From: Centropus unirufus
Lineage: Eukaryota; Chordata; Aves; Cuculiformes; Centropidae
Direction: 5' to 3'
Assembly: GCA_013397695.1 (NCBI GenBank)
Contig: VYZI01000405.1
Span: 69,383 to 133,382, forward strand
Length of the DNA stretch: 64,000 nucleotides
This document shows, piece by piece, positions 10,401 through 25,400 of this stretch; position 1 is the stretch's first letter; the number at the start of each line of letters is the position of its first letter. Made by a program: the position numbers and the translations under genes. Under the pieces are notes generated by a model, which had not been told where the DNA came from, did not search any database, and was given only the letters and a program-made list of their open reading frames with translations.

Positions 10401-13400
10401 CTGTGTAGGTACCTATGGAGCATCCATTTTGTAGTGGAAAATCCCCAAGTTTATTTATGTTTTCTGTTTGTTTTCCAGCAAACTCCTATACTCCTTCCCA
10501 GGGTGGCACTTGGCAGTCACAACTCTTGCACAAGTTAGTATTTTTTGGTATCTTATTTTCTTACATAACTGGCCAACAATAGGAGGCAAAATATTGTTTA
10601 AAATTACAGCAATAAGGACGACCAATATTCTCTTGAGTAATTTTAACCATTAGCAAGTATTTTAGACATTGAAGAGAGACAGACTTAAAGTCTTGCTATC
10701 TGCCCTTCCTCAGTCCTTGTTCTGTTGTGTTAAGCCTCTTAGCTATTTTGTGTTCGTCACATCTGTGGTCTGTGTTCACCAAATGATATCATAAGTTCAC
10801 AGAAACAGCTTGTTTGCAAGGTACATGTGTGTTGTGTAACTTGTGTTTCACTGGTAGCTTTTTGCTAAATTTACTTTGCTTTAAAAGTCAATAAAAAGTA
10901 GATTTTGCTGATTCAAGAGAATCGTATTTGCTCTATTTTTATAGGTATAACAATTAGAACTTATTGGTAGCATTGATGACAGCTTTGAAAGTGGTCTGCA
11001 GTTGCCCTGAATAAAGCTTGTGAATACAGGGTGTATAATGGTGCACCACAACTACTGAGAACATAGTGAGGCCTTTTTTAAAGGAGTTTGAGCTTCTGGA
11101 AACAGTTTTGTTTCATCCAGTGGCGGCTAAATGTAGATTCTTACATCTAATTTTTTGTTTGGATTTATCAGAATGCCCAGTTTTGCAGGTAACAAAGAGA
11201 GAAGTTCTCATATAACATGCCTTACGTAATTCTTTACTGTCTATCCTGGACTTAGTTACCTTTTCTTGTATGTATTGGTCTTACTAGTGCAGCAATAAGC
11301 TTTTCCTTTTTAGTTTCAGTTGCTGTTTCTATTTTTCTTCAGGCTCCAGCAGTGGATGTTGTTGCAGTTGGTCTTGTATCAGGACATATCATTGTACATA
11401 ATATTAAGTTCGACGAAACTCTGATGAAATTTCAACAAGACTGGGGTCCCATCACGGCAATATCTTTTCGTACAGGTAAGCCTTAGCATTTTTAGTGAAA
11501 ATATGAAAAAAAATCATTAAAACTTACATGGAAGCGAGGAAAATATGTTTTGATAAGATGTTTCAGAATCAAAATTTGGGCTGAGAGTTTTGGTCTTCCA
11601 AGGCTGCAGGTAATCTAGAAAAGTCACCAATAAATAAGGGAGACTGTGCATCTTCATCATATTGACTGTTTTATAGCATTCTCTTGTGTGCTGACAGGAA
11701 GCATGACGTTCATTTTTCGAACTAAAATAAGGCCGTTTCCTTGCAATGTGCCAAGAGCTTACAGAGCACATGGTTTTCAGAACTAGTGCAGAGCGATGAG
11801 TACACTCTAAGTTAGTATCCCAAACTATGTCTTAGTAGCATCTTTGCCCTCCAAAACAAAGTTAGCTAAGAGTAATGTGACTGTCGAATGAATTTCACTA
11901 GGGAGTGTTGTGTTCACCTTTTTTTTTGCCTAACGAGCATATGCTAATTACTAAAGCTAGCTAATGTTGATCATACCTACAAAGCTGTTGACTGAACCTA
12001 ATCTCTCATTTGAATAGAAAAATTTGGAAGTCTTAACACAATATAGAGTTATAGAGAGGTTTGGATTGGAAGGAACCCTAGAGCCCTTCCAGTTCAAACC
12101 CCCATGCCATGGGCAGGGACACTTCCCACCAGGCCAGGCTGTTACAGACCCCATCCAACCTGGCCGCAAATGCTTGCAAGGAGGGGGCATGCACAACTTC
12201 CCTAGGCAACCTGTGCCAGTGTCTCCACTTCCCTCAACGTGAAAAATTTCTTCCTAATATCTAATATAAATCTTCGCCTTGTCCTTTCACTCCACACCCT
12301 TGTAAAAAGTTCCTTCCCAGCTTTCTTGCAGACCCCCGTCAGGTACTGGGAGACCAACATAAGGTCTCCTGAGAGTCTTCTCCAGGCTGAACAGCCACAG
12401 CTGTCTTTGTCATCATAGCAGAGGTGCTCTAGCCCTCTGATCATCTTCATGGCCTCCTCTGGACCCATTTCAGTCGTTCTGTTTCCTTCTTATGTTGGGC
12501 ATTCCAGAACTGGACACAGGACTCCAGCATATGTGAACTCCAGAGTTTATAGATTCCTGTAGATGCTGTTGAAGAAGAAAGCTACTGGAAAGTCTTGTGA
12601 GAAGTGGAAAGTGAACTTTTTGCGTCAGCCATTCAACTCAAGACATTAATAAAGTTAAATAACTTCCATTGTCTGCTTGAACGTGTGACTTTCAGATGTT
12701 CTGTAATACCTTTCTCTTGATGCCTTTACAGTTAGGCAATTGAGTGTAAATATAATGTGATTGTTTTCAACTCATACTCTCATTTCAGTCNNNNNNNNNN
12801 NNNNNNNNNNNNNNNNNNNNNNNNNNNNNNNNNNNNNNNNNNNNNNNNNNNNNNNNNNNNNNNNNNNNNNNNNNNNNNNNNNNNNNNNNNNNNNNNNNNN
12901 CTGGTTTAATGATCTATGATTGGAAACCAGATTTTTCCCTTTTTTTTTCTGAGCAAAAAGATTAGTTTTTAATTATGCTGGATATTTGGTGGAATTTTAT
13001 CTGGGTATTTTAAGTTTTCAAACTTACTTGAATATTTATACTATGTTTTCAGAAGCTATTATGGTCTATTATGGTCTCTTCATCTCCTTAATGTTAGACT
13101 GGATAGAGCAAATAGAACAAAGTAGAAATTCCATGAATTGAGGTTGTAATTATTGCTTGGAATGGCTGAATAAACATTTAATCAACTTGTGGAATTTTTG
13201 AAACCACTGAGCCAAAACCTTAAGAGCCTTTAAAAAAAAGGAACTGATAACTTCTGTAGTGGTGATACAGTAGTGCTCACATCCTGAAGGGCAAAGGCTT
13301 TGAAGTCTAAGTAAGCTGTAGGGTGACTTGATAGTGGTGCAGATACAATGTCTCTTGTGCTTTCAAGTGAAACTTTTTCTGTCAGTTGCTGGATTTAGAT

Positions 13401-16400
13401 ATATTTGTTGTTATGTGATATGATAGTTTTATTATCCGTGAACTTTGCTTCTTTTGTGTTTGAAATACTGGAAATTTCAGGTAAAAACACCTTTTTAGAG
13501 TCAGCTCGAGCATACGTTTTTGTTGTTGTGATTGTAGCCTTTTCTTCATCAGTTTTAAGATGTGACAAGTTAATGAGGATGAGCAGGAATGTCAACAGGA
13601 ATCTTTTTGAATTTTTTGGGTTGTGGTTTTCTTTTGAGCAGATGGACATCCAGTAATGGCAGCTGGCAGCCCAGTTGGACACATCGGTTTGTGGGATTTA
13701 GAAGAGAAGAAACTAATGTGTCAGATGAAAGACGCCCATTCCACAGCAGTAGCTGGTATGTCGTTTGTGCCTGGAGAGCCACTTCTTATTACCAATGGTG
13801 CTGATAACGCCATACGGGTAAGTTGACACAGCTGCTGTTTGGTATGGGCGTTTTTATTCTCTTGTAGTCCTTCAAAGTGGGAATGTTTAGTTTGGATTGC
13901 AGCACTAGTTCTCAAATGAAACAAATACAGCAAAAGTCAAGTTACTGGAGTTGCTGATTGTCAGTTGATCTGTGATGGGGCTGTTTAAGGATTTGGTACC
14001 ATGATGTCATTGCTCCATTTATTGCTACTTGATAGCGTTGAAGAACAAAGCTTTGGTTCCACTTTTCCAGAGCTTGCCTTTATATTCTGATCTTAAATCT
14101 TGATCTGTTTTTGTAATGTTCTGGGTCATGAGCAGTTGCTGTTTATAAAAGTCACTTGTGCTGCATTTCCTGTGCATTCCAATGGCATTCCATTGCCATT
14201 AGCCTTTAGTGGAAGGGCAGAATGAACAGATGGAAACAATCACGTGCCAAGACAGAAAATTCCAAAGTTTTAGGATCAAGTGTGAATGTCAGTATGTGAA
14301 GTTTGCTTTGTTAGTTTCCAGCCAAGTCTGTTCCACTGCCGAGAGGTGTAATTATTGGACAGACAACGTTTATCAACTTTGTTTTTCTGGGGTTTTTTTG
14401 TGTTTTGGGGAGGCAGGTGTGGATTTTTGATGGACCAGGTGGTGCAGGTCGTGTATTGAGAAGCCGAATGGGACATAGTGCACCACCAACAAAAATCAGA
14501 TACCATGGACAAAATGGAGAGCAAATTCTTAGTGCAGGTATGAATTCTCATTCTTCAGTCTAAGTTCCTGCCAAAGCATAAAGAAAAAATGCAGAGTTAA
14601 GTGTCTTTGGTTTATTAATGCAATAGATTATATTCAATGCGTTATGTATGTGTATTTATGAAACATAGTGATTAGGGTAGACTCTGTGGTTTATTACTGT
14701 ATCAAACTGTTCCAGAATTTCCATAGAGGAATATATATCAGTGGGTAGGCTGTGAAGGGGTTACAAGCAGATAATCTTAGGTCAGAGAATCATAGAATGG
14801 TTTGGGTTGGAAGGGATCTTGCAGCCCATCCAATTCCAACCTGCCTACCATGGGCAGGGACACCTCCCACCAGACCAGGTTGCTCCAGGCCCCATCCAAC
14901 CTGGCCTTGAACACTTCCAGGCAGGTGTCATCCAGAACTTCCCTGGGCAGCCTGTGCCTCACCTCCCTCCTTCACAAAGAATGTCTTCCTAATGTCCTGT
15001 CTAAATCTTTCCCTCTCCAATTTAAAGCCATTCGCCCTTGTCCTATCACTACACACCCTTGTAAGGATCTGCTTTTGTCATTCATATTTGTGTTTGAATA
15101 AAAGTTGCTTCATTCTCTCCTAAGGAACTGTCAGCTGGTTCAAAATGAAAACCCATAATATCTAGGGAAATCCTGTTGTAAGGGGGAAAATAAGCAGCAT
15201 AATGCATTTAGTGACTTAGAGGAGCCACTCCCTTTTTCCACACTGCAAACTTTGCAGGTTGGAGTCTCATTTGTCCCAGCTCGATTGTGTCTGTAATACA
15301 TTCCCAATGGGGCTTGTTACCAAGATATTAATGCAAAAGTGTTAAAATGTATCAGTGACTATACTTCCTTTAGAAACTAGGATATTTAAAAATCAATAAA
15401 TGGGACCTGTTAGGAAATAAAGTACTAGGTTAGACTGTTTTGTGGCCCAGAATAGTTCAGTAATGGAATAATAGGGACTTCACCGAATTTTTAATTACTC
15501 TGAAGCCATGAAATTGACTACATGTACAACATTGGAAAAACATGATAAATGTTACACATCGCACGGTACAGCAATAGATGGTGTTAAAAGCATCTTACTA
15601 GAATCTCTTGCTGGTCATCCAGTTGGTAACTTGGATTCAGGTACCTAGTTACTTGGCAGTAGAGCTCACACCAGATGAACCACAGTAACAATCCAGAGAT
15701 TCTTAGTAGATCCTCATATTTGCTTTTGCAGTTTGGTGCTTTAACTGTACTGAGACATATGGAGAGGGCACAGAAGCAACCACTGAAGTGTAAAAAGGGT
15801 CTCAAGCTTTCAGATGTGATGTCTCTGCAGTGTAAGGAGACTGGCTCTCTACATTCTCAACCTCTGCAAAAAAAGTGAAGTAGCAATGCTATGGAGTGTG
15901 TTTTTAAGTGGTACTGGTTTCCTTAGAACAGGCATTTCCACAAATTAACTTTGCAAAATTTCACCGTCAGTCTTTCATCCTTCTTAACATTTCTCCCAGT
16001 TCCCAATTATACATCCTGCCTTACTTCAACTATCGTAAGAGCAAGGAAAGTTGCAAAAGATCATCACAGTGCCTTTAATTTTACATGCACTGTGCAATTT
16101 CATTTTCTGTTAGTTTCAGGTTCTGCCTTGTCAGTGTTTCCACCACAAAGTGGATTTGTTTGCTCGTTTCAAATTTGATACTTTTATCTCTTTATTAAAC
16201 TAAATTCCAACCAGTTCTGTGAACATTGGTCACTGGGTAGAGGACATTAATGTCATCACAGGGTTGAGACACCATTAGTGTCCTGGTTTACAGGAAAGAT
16301 GGACAGCTCAGCCTTTACCACTTTCGTTTGTGTTACTTTACTGGCCAACCTAGGCTGACTGGTTCTTAATCAGGCAAAGCCTGTATTGGTTAGTCAAAGC

Positions 16401-19400
16401 TAACCAATGATGAAAGGGATATTCTGGTTAGTGAAGGAGTACATGGGCTTATAGAAAAGCTTTGGAATTATTATAGAAGAATTTAAAGGATTCAACAGTT
16501 TATTTAAGGTTTCAAACATAGAAAGCTGAGAACAGCTTGTGGTGGAGAAAGAAGGTGATTCAGAGGAATTGAACATGGAGAATATGGCCATAAAAGGTGT
16601 CATTCTGGTCATGTGTGGAGCAGTGTAGTAAGAATAGGCCACAGAGATTTGGGCTGCATTAGTTGCTTATAGCATATGTGCCTTGTTTTCTTGGACCAGA
16701 ACTATTAGGAAATACTTTATTATGGTGTTTGAGGCTTCTTAGTGCTTGTCTTCTGCTGTGCTTGCTCAAGGAGTTTATGAGTAGAACAGAAAGTTAATTT
16801 TTTTCCTTTATAACTCTGCTAATGTTTTCTCAGGTCAAGATGGAACATTACAGTCTTTTTCAACAGTGCATGACAAGTTCAATAAAAGTTTAGGACGTGG
16901 TAAGTATTTCCGTGAGAGAACAAATACTGGTAAAAAAGCTCTCACAAGTATTTATGTGAACAGGAGCTAAAACATAAGGTAGACCTTGTTTTCACTTCAG
17001 CTCTGGTATGAAAACTCTTCATCTGTGTTGTTCTTTAACCTCAGTCCTTCCTGATGTGTCTGAAGTGTATGCTAAGATTTGTTTGTACTTAAGAAAAGTA
17101 ACTGTTGTTTGGCAGTCAATGTTATTTCACTGTGGGAAACATTTGGGATATTTTTTGTATTAGAAATTTGTAAAGTACTATCTAAAATTTTAGCATGCAT
17201 AATTACAACTTTGTGCCCCATTTCTTCCCCTTCTATTCAGTTGTGTAAGCTATCAGTTAATTAGTGTTTCTTTAGTTCCTTTGATTTAATGTAGAGTTTA
17301 ATTTAAGGAATATGGCTTTCACACTATGCCATGGTTAAGGCACACTCACCTGTGCAGTTCAGATAGAAAGTTTCAGAAAGACCAAAGTAATTTCTAAATA
17401 CCTGTATATATGTATAGATAGATACATTTGTATTTAGATGGATTTGAATAGACAGATGTGGATTAATTAATTATATACATCCATTTGATATACATTTGAA
17501 ATTCCTGGCTCTTCCATCATTGAAAGGGCTGGGTGTTAGATATTGCTTTATGCCTGTATGATCATGGTTGTAGCTGTCATGAGGGCACCTCTGCCTCAGG
17601 GTGTCAGCACAAGCTCCTGGAATGAATGAGTTGAGTAGCACATGTATGAACGCAAGAGGCTGCTCATTTTCTCAGCATCACATCAGTTTTGACAGGAGCT
17701 CTGTTAATGTTCTTAGCTCTTTATCCTCTTGATAGCAGCAATACTGTGTTACTGTAAACCCTTTTTTAAGTTTAATAGGAACTTTACATTTAATAACCAG
17801 TTCTTTTTCTAAAGCATTAGCTTTTTTTTTTAAGGTTCAATTAACAAAAAGAAATCAAAAAAGAAAGGTCTTAAGCTTGATACGATGGCACTTCCACCAA
17901 TTAGAGACTTCGCTTCAGGTAAGTAGAGATATGTTACAGAGCTCATCATGTCTTCATTTTGTCTTCCAACCTCAAGACAATCCTGCTTAGAAAGCCCATG
18001 CTGTGTCAAGATGAGGTTGTTGAGATTGTGTAAAAGTGACATCTGACCTGGTAAACTTTTCTATTGTTTAAAAAAGAGAGAGAATTTTATTTCAAACATC
18101 TGTATTTAACCAGCTCTTGGCTTGAAAATCTCCAGCACAGGAGCCAGAATCTTCTGGTGTAAATATTATTCCAGACTGGAGAACAAGCAGCTAAGGGAGT
18201 TGAAGAACTTTGTCAGCTGAGAAAATCTTAGTTATAGTGGTTGATTTTGATTCCGTAGTTCCTTTATTTGAGTTGCATTTCAAAGTCAAATCTCAGTTTC
18301 TCTGTCAGTTTGTAATTCAGTGTGCAAGTAGTGAACTTGACTTTTTGAGCTGGAATTGCAATTGTTTTTGCTTCACCGCAATGCGTTTCCTTGAATTAAT
18401 GACCTCTTCAGATTTGAAGTTTGTTTTGTCTTAAGTGCAGCCATTCTTTTGTGTTCTGATGATGGCTGGTTGATGGTTTCATATGTTAAAAGGCTTAGAC
18501 TTAGAATTTTGTGTAGCTGTTTGGCTACACCTGGTTATTTACTTTTGCAGACCACTATGACAGAATGTACTTTAAATGTATGTATGTATGTGTGTACATG
18601 CACACTTTTAAAATTAATATTAGACCTGCCTTATTGATTTAAGGTAGTAGAATTACCTTAAATGTGTTTGAAGACATCAGAATTAACATTTATGTAAGTA
18701 CATTTTAATTTTTGCTATATTATCTTTGGTGAAATGAACCAGTTTGTATGTGGTTGTTTGATTATTCAAAGTTATGTATATACACTTACGTATGTATATA
18801 CACAACTTCAAGCTTTTAATTTTTAAATTTTTATTGGGTTTTTTTGTTTGTTTTATTTAAGTATCAATTCCAGGGGAAAAAAGCAAACTTGCTCATTATT
18901 TAGATCCCCACATATCGCATTTGACTACAAAGTTTTGATACTGAGCTTCTGGCTAACTGCTTTCTTGCGAATGCAGAAAAATCTGTGGTCTTAGTGGTCT
19001 TAGCTCTTAAACTCTGGCTTAAGCTGTTAATCTATTGCCTTCTGCTGGTTCAGCAGGAAATGTGTGCAGTTTGAGCAATTTAAACTATTCCAAGTTTAAA
19101 TATGCTTTTCCAACTGCATGGACTCAATTACACAAAGAGATGAAACACAGTGTACTGAAATGTGCTGGTGATTTTGCTGACATTTTAGGTGAGCAACGGT
19201 TTGCCATGCGTTTGGTAGCCTTCTTCCTGAACATGAGCTTTTCTGCCCGAAGCTATTTCAAAGTACTCTTTCTTATGATAGTAGAAGACCTTATTTGACT
19301 TCAGAATCACTGTTTCTAAACAGAGTGTGTTTTACATTGCAGAAATAGCACATCAGAGCGACTGGGATGGTATCATTGCCTGCCATCAAGGGTACATAAC

Positions 19401-22400
19401 CTGTACAACCTGGAACTACCAGAAAACTTCTATGGGTGCTCATAAACTGCGTCCAGAACAATTTAGTGAACACAAACCTGTTGACATATATGCAACAGTA
19501 AGTATCTTTAGGGTAATGTTTCATAAGCATTACAATGTATGCTATTTTGATTTTCATTTGTACAGAAGCAATATTTAGAATAAAAAAGCGCTGTCTAAAC
19601 ATGTTGCAGTTGCGTTGCAAAAAGCGTTTTCTGCCAGCTCAATGTGTCTCACCCACTGTTTCATAACATTTGTGGTCTTGAGAAAAAGACTGCCTATGCA
19701 TTTTTGCCTTATATATTCAGGTGAAGTGCAAATTTTATTTTCTGGATCAGATAGGGGTTTGGTGTTCACCTTCAATCACAGTGTTACAGAGTTGGTGATG
19801 ATAAACCTGCTCTGTGAATGCAAATTGCTGAAGATCATTTTTTTTTGGCAATATGGAAAAGTGTGTTTCCAAATTGCAGATGCAATATTCCCTTAAAATG
19901 CTTTACCACTTGATCTGGACACAATGAAAAGCAAGCACTCGGTTTAAGAGGTAGAAGTGTTTACGGAGGCTTACAAGTTCGCAAGAGAAGTAGTTACATT
20001 GATGTACTTCATGTGCTTGTTTTCATAGTGCTACCGTATCTTGTGATAAATTGTTTTTCTGACCTCACACTTAATAGTTAAGTGGTAGACAAGATGAGTT
20101 CAGTTGTAAATACCTGGTTTGCTTTGAACTGATGGGTTTTTTGCACTGTACCGAAGATATCTAGACCTCTGTTTCTTACTTTTTCCACTCACACTGTTCT
20201 GGGGTGCCATTGGCAATACAGGTATTGAAAGAGGCATTCAGTCAGCACACTTGGACTTTTATCTTAGAGATTGAATTTGTGGATGTCTTGATTATTTAGG
20301 TTAGTCATATAGGTTACAGTGTTGATATTGTTAGCAATTACTTCTGATAGATGTTACCAAGTCAGCGTTTCATCATCATTCAGAAAAATGCCCTACCATG
20401 ACATTTTGACTATTGATTTGTTGACTGTTTGCTTATTTTAAGAGCTACTCTGTCTACTTTTTTGAAATGCAACTTCTCGTTTGCTCTTTGCAGTTTTCTG
20501 TGCAGATGTCTAATAAAAACATATTGGTATTTTATATTCCTGATATGTTATATGACTTTCTAACAGCTTTGATAATTAGAGACACACTTCAAAGAATTAT
20601 GGTTTTGTGGTTTTTTTGTTTTTTTTTCTCCCCCCTTGAAAGGCAGTTGACATCACTTCATGTGGGAACTTCGCTGTAATTGGGCTGTCAACTGGGCAGG
20701 TAGATGTTTATAACATGCAGTCTGGCATTCACAGAGGGCATTATGGCAAAGAAAAAGGTAAGCATTGCTATGCTTTTAAATATTGACTCAACGTGTTCTG
20801 GCATGTAGAAAATTTAATATAGCTTCCGAGTTGAATCTGGGAATCTTTGCAGTTTCTCTAATTGCCTTGTACTGTCCAATATTGCTCTATAACAAGAAAA
20901 AACTTTGAGTCGACCCTTAAGGACAGGATTCCTACTAGTTCTAACAGCTCTGATGTTAGCATTTATTTGGTTTCAGTTAATACAGAATTGTCAGTTACCA
21001 AAATGTTTGGTGCTAAAATGAAATCCTCTGGCACACATAGTCTTCTTGAGATAATCACATTTCCAGTACTTGGCTTCTTGTTACAGGATTCTATCTCCAA
21101 GATAAATCTTTCCATCTGTTTTGTGCTCCCTGCTTAAAAATGAAAGAATAATTTACATGCATGGAAAACTGAAATCCTAAACAAGTCCAGTTCTTTGCAT
21201 ATGCTCTTCTATTCATTACACAGCTGCAGACTTAGGACTTAATATAAATGGCAGTAGCCAGGCTTCTCCTTTTAATGGTTGTGTATGTATGCATTTTGTG
21301 TCATGTATCCTCATGTGTGTTTGCTGTTGCTTTGTAAGTCTGCAGTTTCCCTCATGATCTTATTTTTTTGTTGTAGAAACAAAGGGTCCTGATGAATGCT
21401 TAAACCTTACTGTTTTTCTAAAAGCCATCCAGCATGGCAAACATTAAGTGGTCTCCAGTTAACGTTCTTGCTTCACAGCAGGGTGAATTTTAAGTTTTGT
21501 TATTGGCTAGTAACCCTGGTCATAGATAAATAAGTAAAGCTGATCCAAAAAGCTATGCCTTGCCTTTTTGCTGCAGTGTAAAGTAGCCTGGGAAAACTTG
21601 CAGACTGTGTGCCAGAATTGAATCTGTAAAGTCGGTCTGGAGTGATCTGACTCCCTGGAAGCATTCTTTAAATGATTGAAAAAGTCGCTGAAATCTCATG
21701 TTCAAGAAAAGCCCCCAAACTGAATGCAGAAATAAAAGCTAATATTCCACTTCAATTACTCACAACTTGTATTCTAGGTACTTACGGAAAAAGGGTTTGG
21801 TTTCAATACTGATAAAGAAGCTTCTGATATTTGAGTAAATCTTGTCTGGTGGCTTTAAAATTGTTTGTCTTGTGCTTCCTGCTCATTTAGTGTAGTTTGG
21901 CAAGGACACAGAGAACAATGTTTGTCATTCTGCTGATTTCTGTGCTGGGCTTAAATTTTGAAATACAGCTGTTGTTTTCCTTGATTTACAGCACACGAGG
22001 GGGCCATCAGGGGACTAGCCGTGGATGGATTAAACCAATTGGTAATCACAGCTGGTAGTGAAGGACTAATTAAATTTTGGAAATTCAAAACTAAAGACCT
22101 AGTTCACTGCACTGTGCTTTCTTCTTCTCCAAGTGCAATTCTGCTTCACAGAGACAGGTAAGAAACAGAAGCCATTTCATGTGCATGTTGTTTTGCTCTA
22201 CCTGTGTGGTGGTAGGATGGCAAACAAAAGTTCTATTGAAGTTTATTCTGATGCTTTGTAATACAAATGACTGCTTGTTGATGAAACAAAATGACTACAA
22301 GAAATTTTATTTGACTGAAGAAATGTAATGTAAGGGGGTTGGGTCAGGGCAATCTGCAGTTTCAATATACGCTGGGAGATTATGTGTTTGAGAGCAGCCC

Positions 22401-25400
22401 TGTGGAAAGAGATCTGGGGGTGCTGATTGATGAGAAGTTTGACGTGAGCTGGCACTGCACACTCGCAGCCCAGAAGGCCAACCATATTCTGGGCTGTGTC
22501 AAAAGAAGCATGGCCAGCAGAGAGTGAGGCGATTCTGCCCCTCCACTCTGCTCTTGTGAGACCCCACCTGGAGGATGGTGTCCAGTCCTGAAATCCTCAA
22601 CACAAGAAGGATATGGAACTGGAGCATCTTTGCTGTGAGAACAGGGTGAGAGATTTGGGCTTGTTTGACCTGGAGAAGACTCTGGGGAGACCTTATAACA
22701 GCCATCCAGTTCCTGAAAGGGGCTGCAGGAAAGCTATGGAAGGACTTTTTATATGGATACATGGTGACAAGATGAGGGGGAATGGCGTTAAATTTGAGAG
22801 AAGATTTAGGGTAGACATTAGGAAGAAAAGCTTCACTATGAGGGTGGTGAGGCATGGGCACAGGTTGCCCAGGGAGGTCATGGCTGCACCCTCCTGGGAA
22901 GTGTTCAAGGCCAGGTTGGATGTGGCCTGGAGCAGCCTGGCCTGGTGGGAGGTGTCCCTGCACATAGCAGGGGGGTTGGAACTGGTGATCTTTGAGGTCC
23001 CTTCCACCCCAAATCATTCGATAATTCTGTAATACCGTTTATCTCAGGATAAAAGATTTTTGGAACAGTTGTAGGATGTTGGCTTTATTTTTTGTCTGTG
23101 ACTATTAACTAATATATGTGCTAATGATTCTTGGCAGTGGTATTCTGGGAATTGCGTTGGATGACTTCAGTATCAGTGTTTTGGATATAGAAACCAGAAA
23201 GATTGTCAGGATGTTCTCTGGACACCATGGGCGGATTAATGACATGGTAATTGTTAACTCATTTTCTGTGCATGTTAAGTTCAGCTGTGAGTAAATAAAG
23301 CTGCAGTTTTGGTCTTGATAGTTTTCAAGTAAAAAGGCTTCTTGTTCAAATGGCTTTGTGTTTTTAGTGTGCTTTGGGGTTTTGCTGTAATTCTGCAACA
23401 TGACAATTTTGGGTTTAACAGAATAAAGCATTAGGAATAATAAAAACTGCATCAAGGGGCAAAATCGTGCAGCAATCCTAACGGTATATGTAGAAAAGAT
23501 GAGCCAGGTAAATAAAAGGTGTAAACAGATCTGAGATTATGCAATGTACTGGTATTTTGCCTCTTGTGCAATAGTAGCATTTATTGAAAGACTTCTTAGC
23601 CTCTGATTTAATTTTAAGTGCTACTAATTCTAAGTGCTGTTAATTTGATTTCTCCAGTTTTGCGCTCAGTTCTTTTCATCATTAACCTAAAAGCCGTGAC
23701 CAGATTGCTTTGGCTAACAGCCAGGTGCATCCTGTGTCATATTTAAACATGCTCTGAAATAGCTTCCATTTTTTTCCCATTTTCTTGCTTTCAGTAAGTT
23801 GGTGTCCGTATTAGTTTATGGCCCATCCATTTAATCCTGGTGTCAGGGAGAAATCTAATCTTGAAGTATGTAAAACAGGACCTCTTGTAGAGACTGACTT
23901 GTCCATTATGCCATTGAATTAACTATTCTATTTTAGACTTTCAGTCCGGATGGTCGTTGGCTGATAACTTCATCAATGGACTGTACCATTAAGACATGGG
24001 ACCTGCCCTCTGGATGGTGAGTCAGTTTAAAAATATGTAGCAGACATTTATGATACTGTCTTTTCTCTCTGTTAAGTGTCAAAAGCCCTTCTGGCTTGAT
24101 TGTCTACCACCAACCTGTACTATGTGATACTGAAAGTTGAACATGGTATAACAACTCAGTACCCAATCTTTCCGTTCTGTGTGATGCTAGCAATATGTGC
24201 CTCTCTCTGCTTGTGTAGAATAACAATGTCCTGAAGATCTAGTGATGAAGCCTGGAGTTTTTGTGTGGTGTGAATGAATGCAAGTTTGTTCTTCATCTGG
24301 AAGCAGCAGTATAATCTAAATGGCAAGAGATTGCTATGGGTGAATTACTTTGTGATATGCTGAAGCATTCATAGAATGCTTTGAGTTTGAAGTCATCGTC
24401 AAAGTTCCAGTCCACCCCCTGCTGTTGTCAGGGACATCTCTCACTAATTCAGGTTGCTCTGAGTCCCATCCAGCCTGACCTTGAATACTCTCGGGGGCAG
24501 GGGCATCCACAGCTTCTCCTGGCACCTTGTTGGGGTGCATCACAATCCTCATTGTTGAAAATGTCTCCCCAATCTAAGCCTGTCTCCTTTCAGTTCAAAA
24601 CCATCACACCTTGTCCTGTTGCTACAGGCTCTTTTTTCAGAAGTCTCTCAGTCTTATAAGCCAGGGGGTGAAGTATTGAAAGACCTCAAGAAGGTCTCCC
24701 TGGGGTCTTCTTTTCTGAGTGGGCAAACCCAGCTGTCTCAGCCTTTCTTCATAGGAAAAGTGTTCCAGCCTTCCAATTACTTTTCCGGACCTGCTGTAAC
24801 TTCACATCTGTCTTGTGCTGGGCGCCCTGGTGTTGGATGAGCTTGGTTTTGTAAATAGAAGCCTGTTCTCACATTGATTTTAGCAACACAATAAGGCCTT
24901 ATTTCAGTTATGTCTTTCATTTGTGCATGCTTTCAAACGCCAAAAATAGTCTCCTGTGATACTCGGCGAGCTGTCTTCTCCCAGAATAAAATTCAGCCAA
25001 GAAATACACAAGTACACACAAGAAGTTCAGGAGCCCAGAAAAAAACAGGCTGAAAAGTAACTTGGAGTTCTGCCAGTGCATGCTTTTAACAGCACATCAG
25101 CTACATTTATTTTTTTTTCAAGTCGTTTAAAGTAGTGCTATGCAGTATGCAGCTGTCATACCTGGGACTGACCGGTTTAATTTGGGTTGGTCACTTCTGT
25201 AGCCGTGGTTTAGTAAATAATTTTGTGTACTGTGAAAGTGTGGACGGTTAAAATCTTCTCTCCAGTATAAATGGGAGCGAAATCAACACTGTATTTGGAC
25301 TTCCTTTTTCTAACCCTTCTTCCCTTCCAAAATAATATGCCTACAAAAAAACATGGCATTGATTATCAAGCTTCAGAAATGTCACTTGCATCTTTCGTTT

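Larger units (their letters stand above)
4302..13641 (+). other. WDR36: WDR36 introns 2-7
   Basis: Introns by position: 4302-7122, 7224-7676, 7795-8691, 8825-10478, 10534-11342 and 11476-13641. Outside the CR1 copies listed separately and the gap at 12791-12900 I see only AT-rich intronic sequence with T-runs (for example 6211-6249). No snoRNA boxes or tRNA were convincing. Confidence 0.8.
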
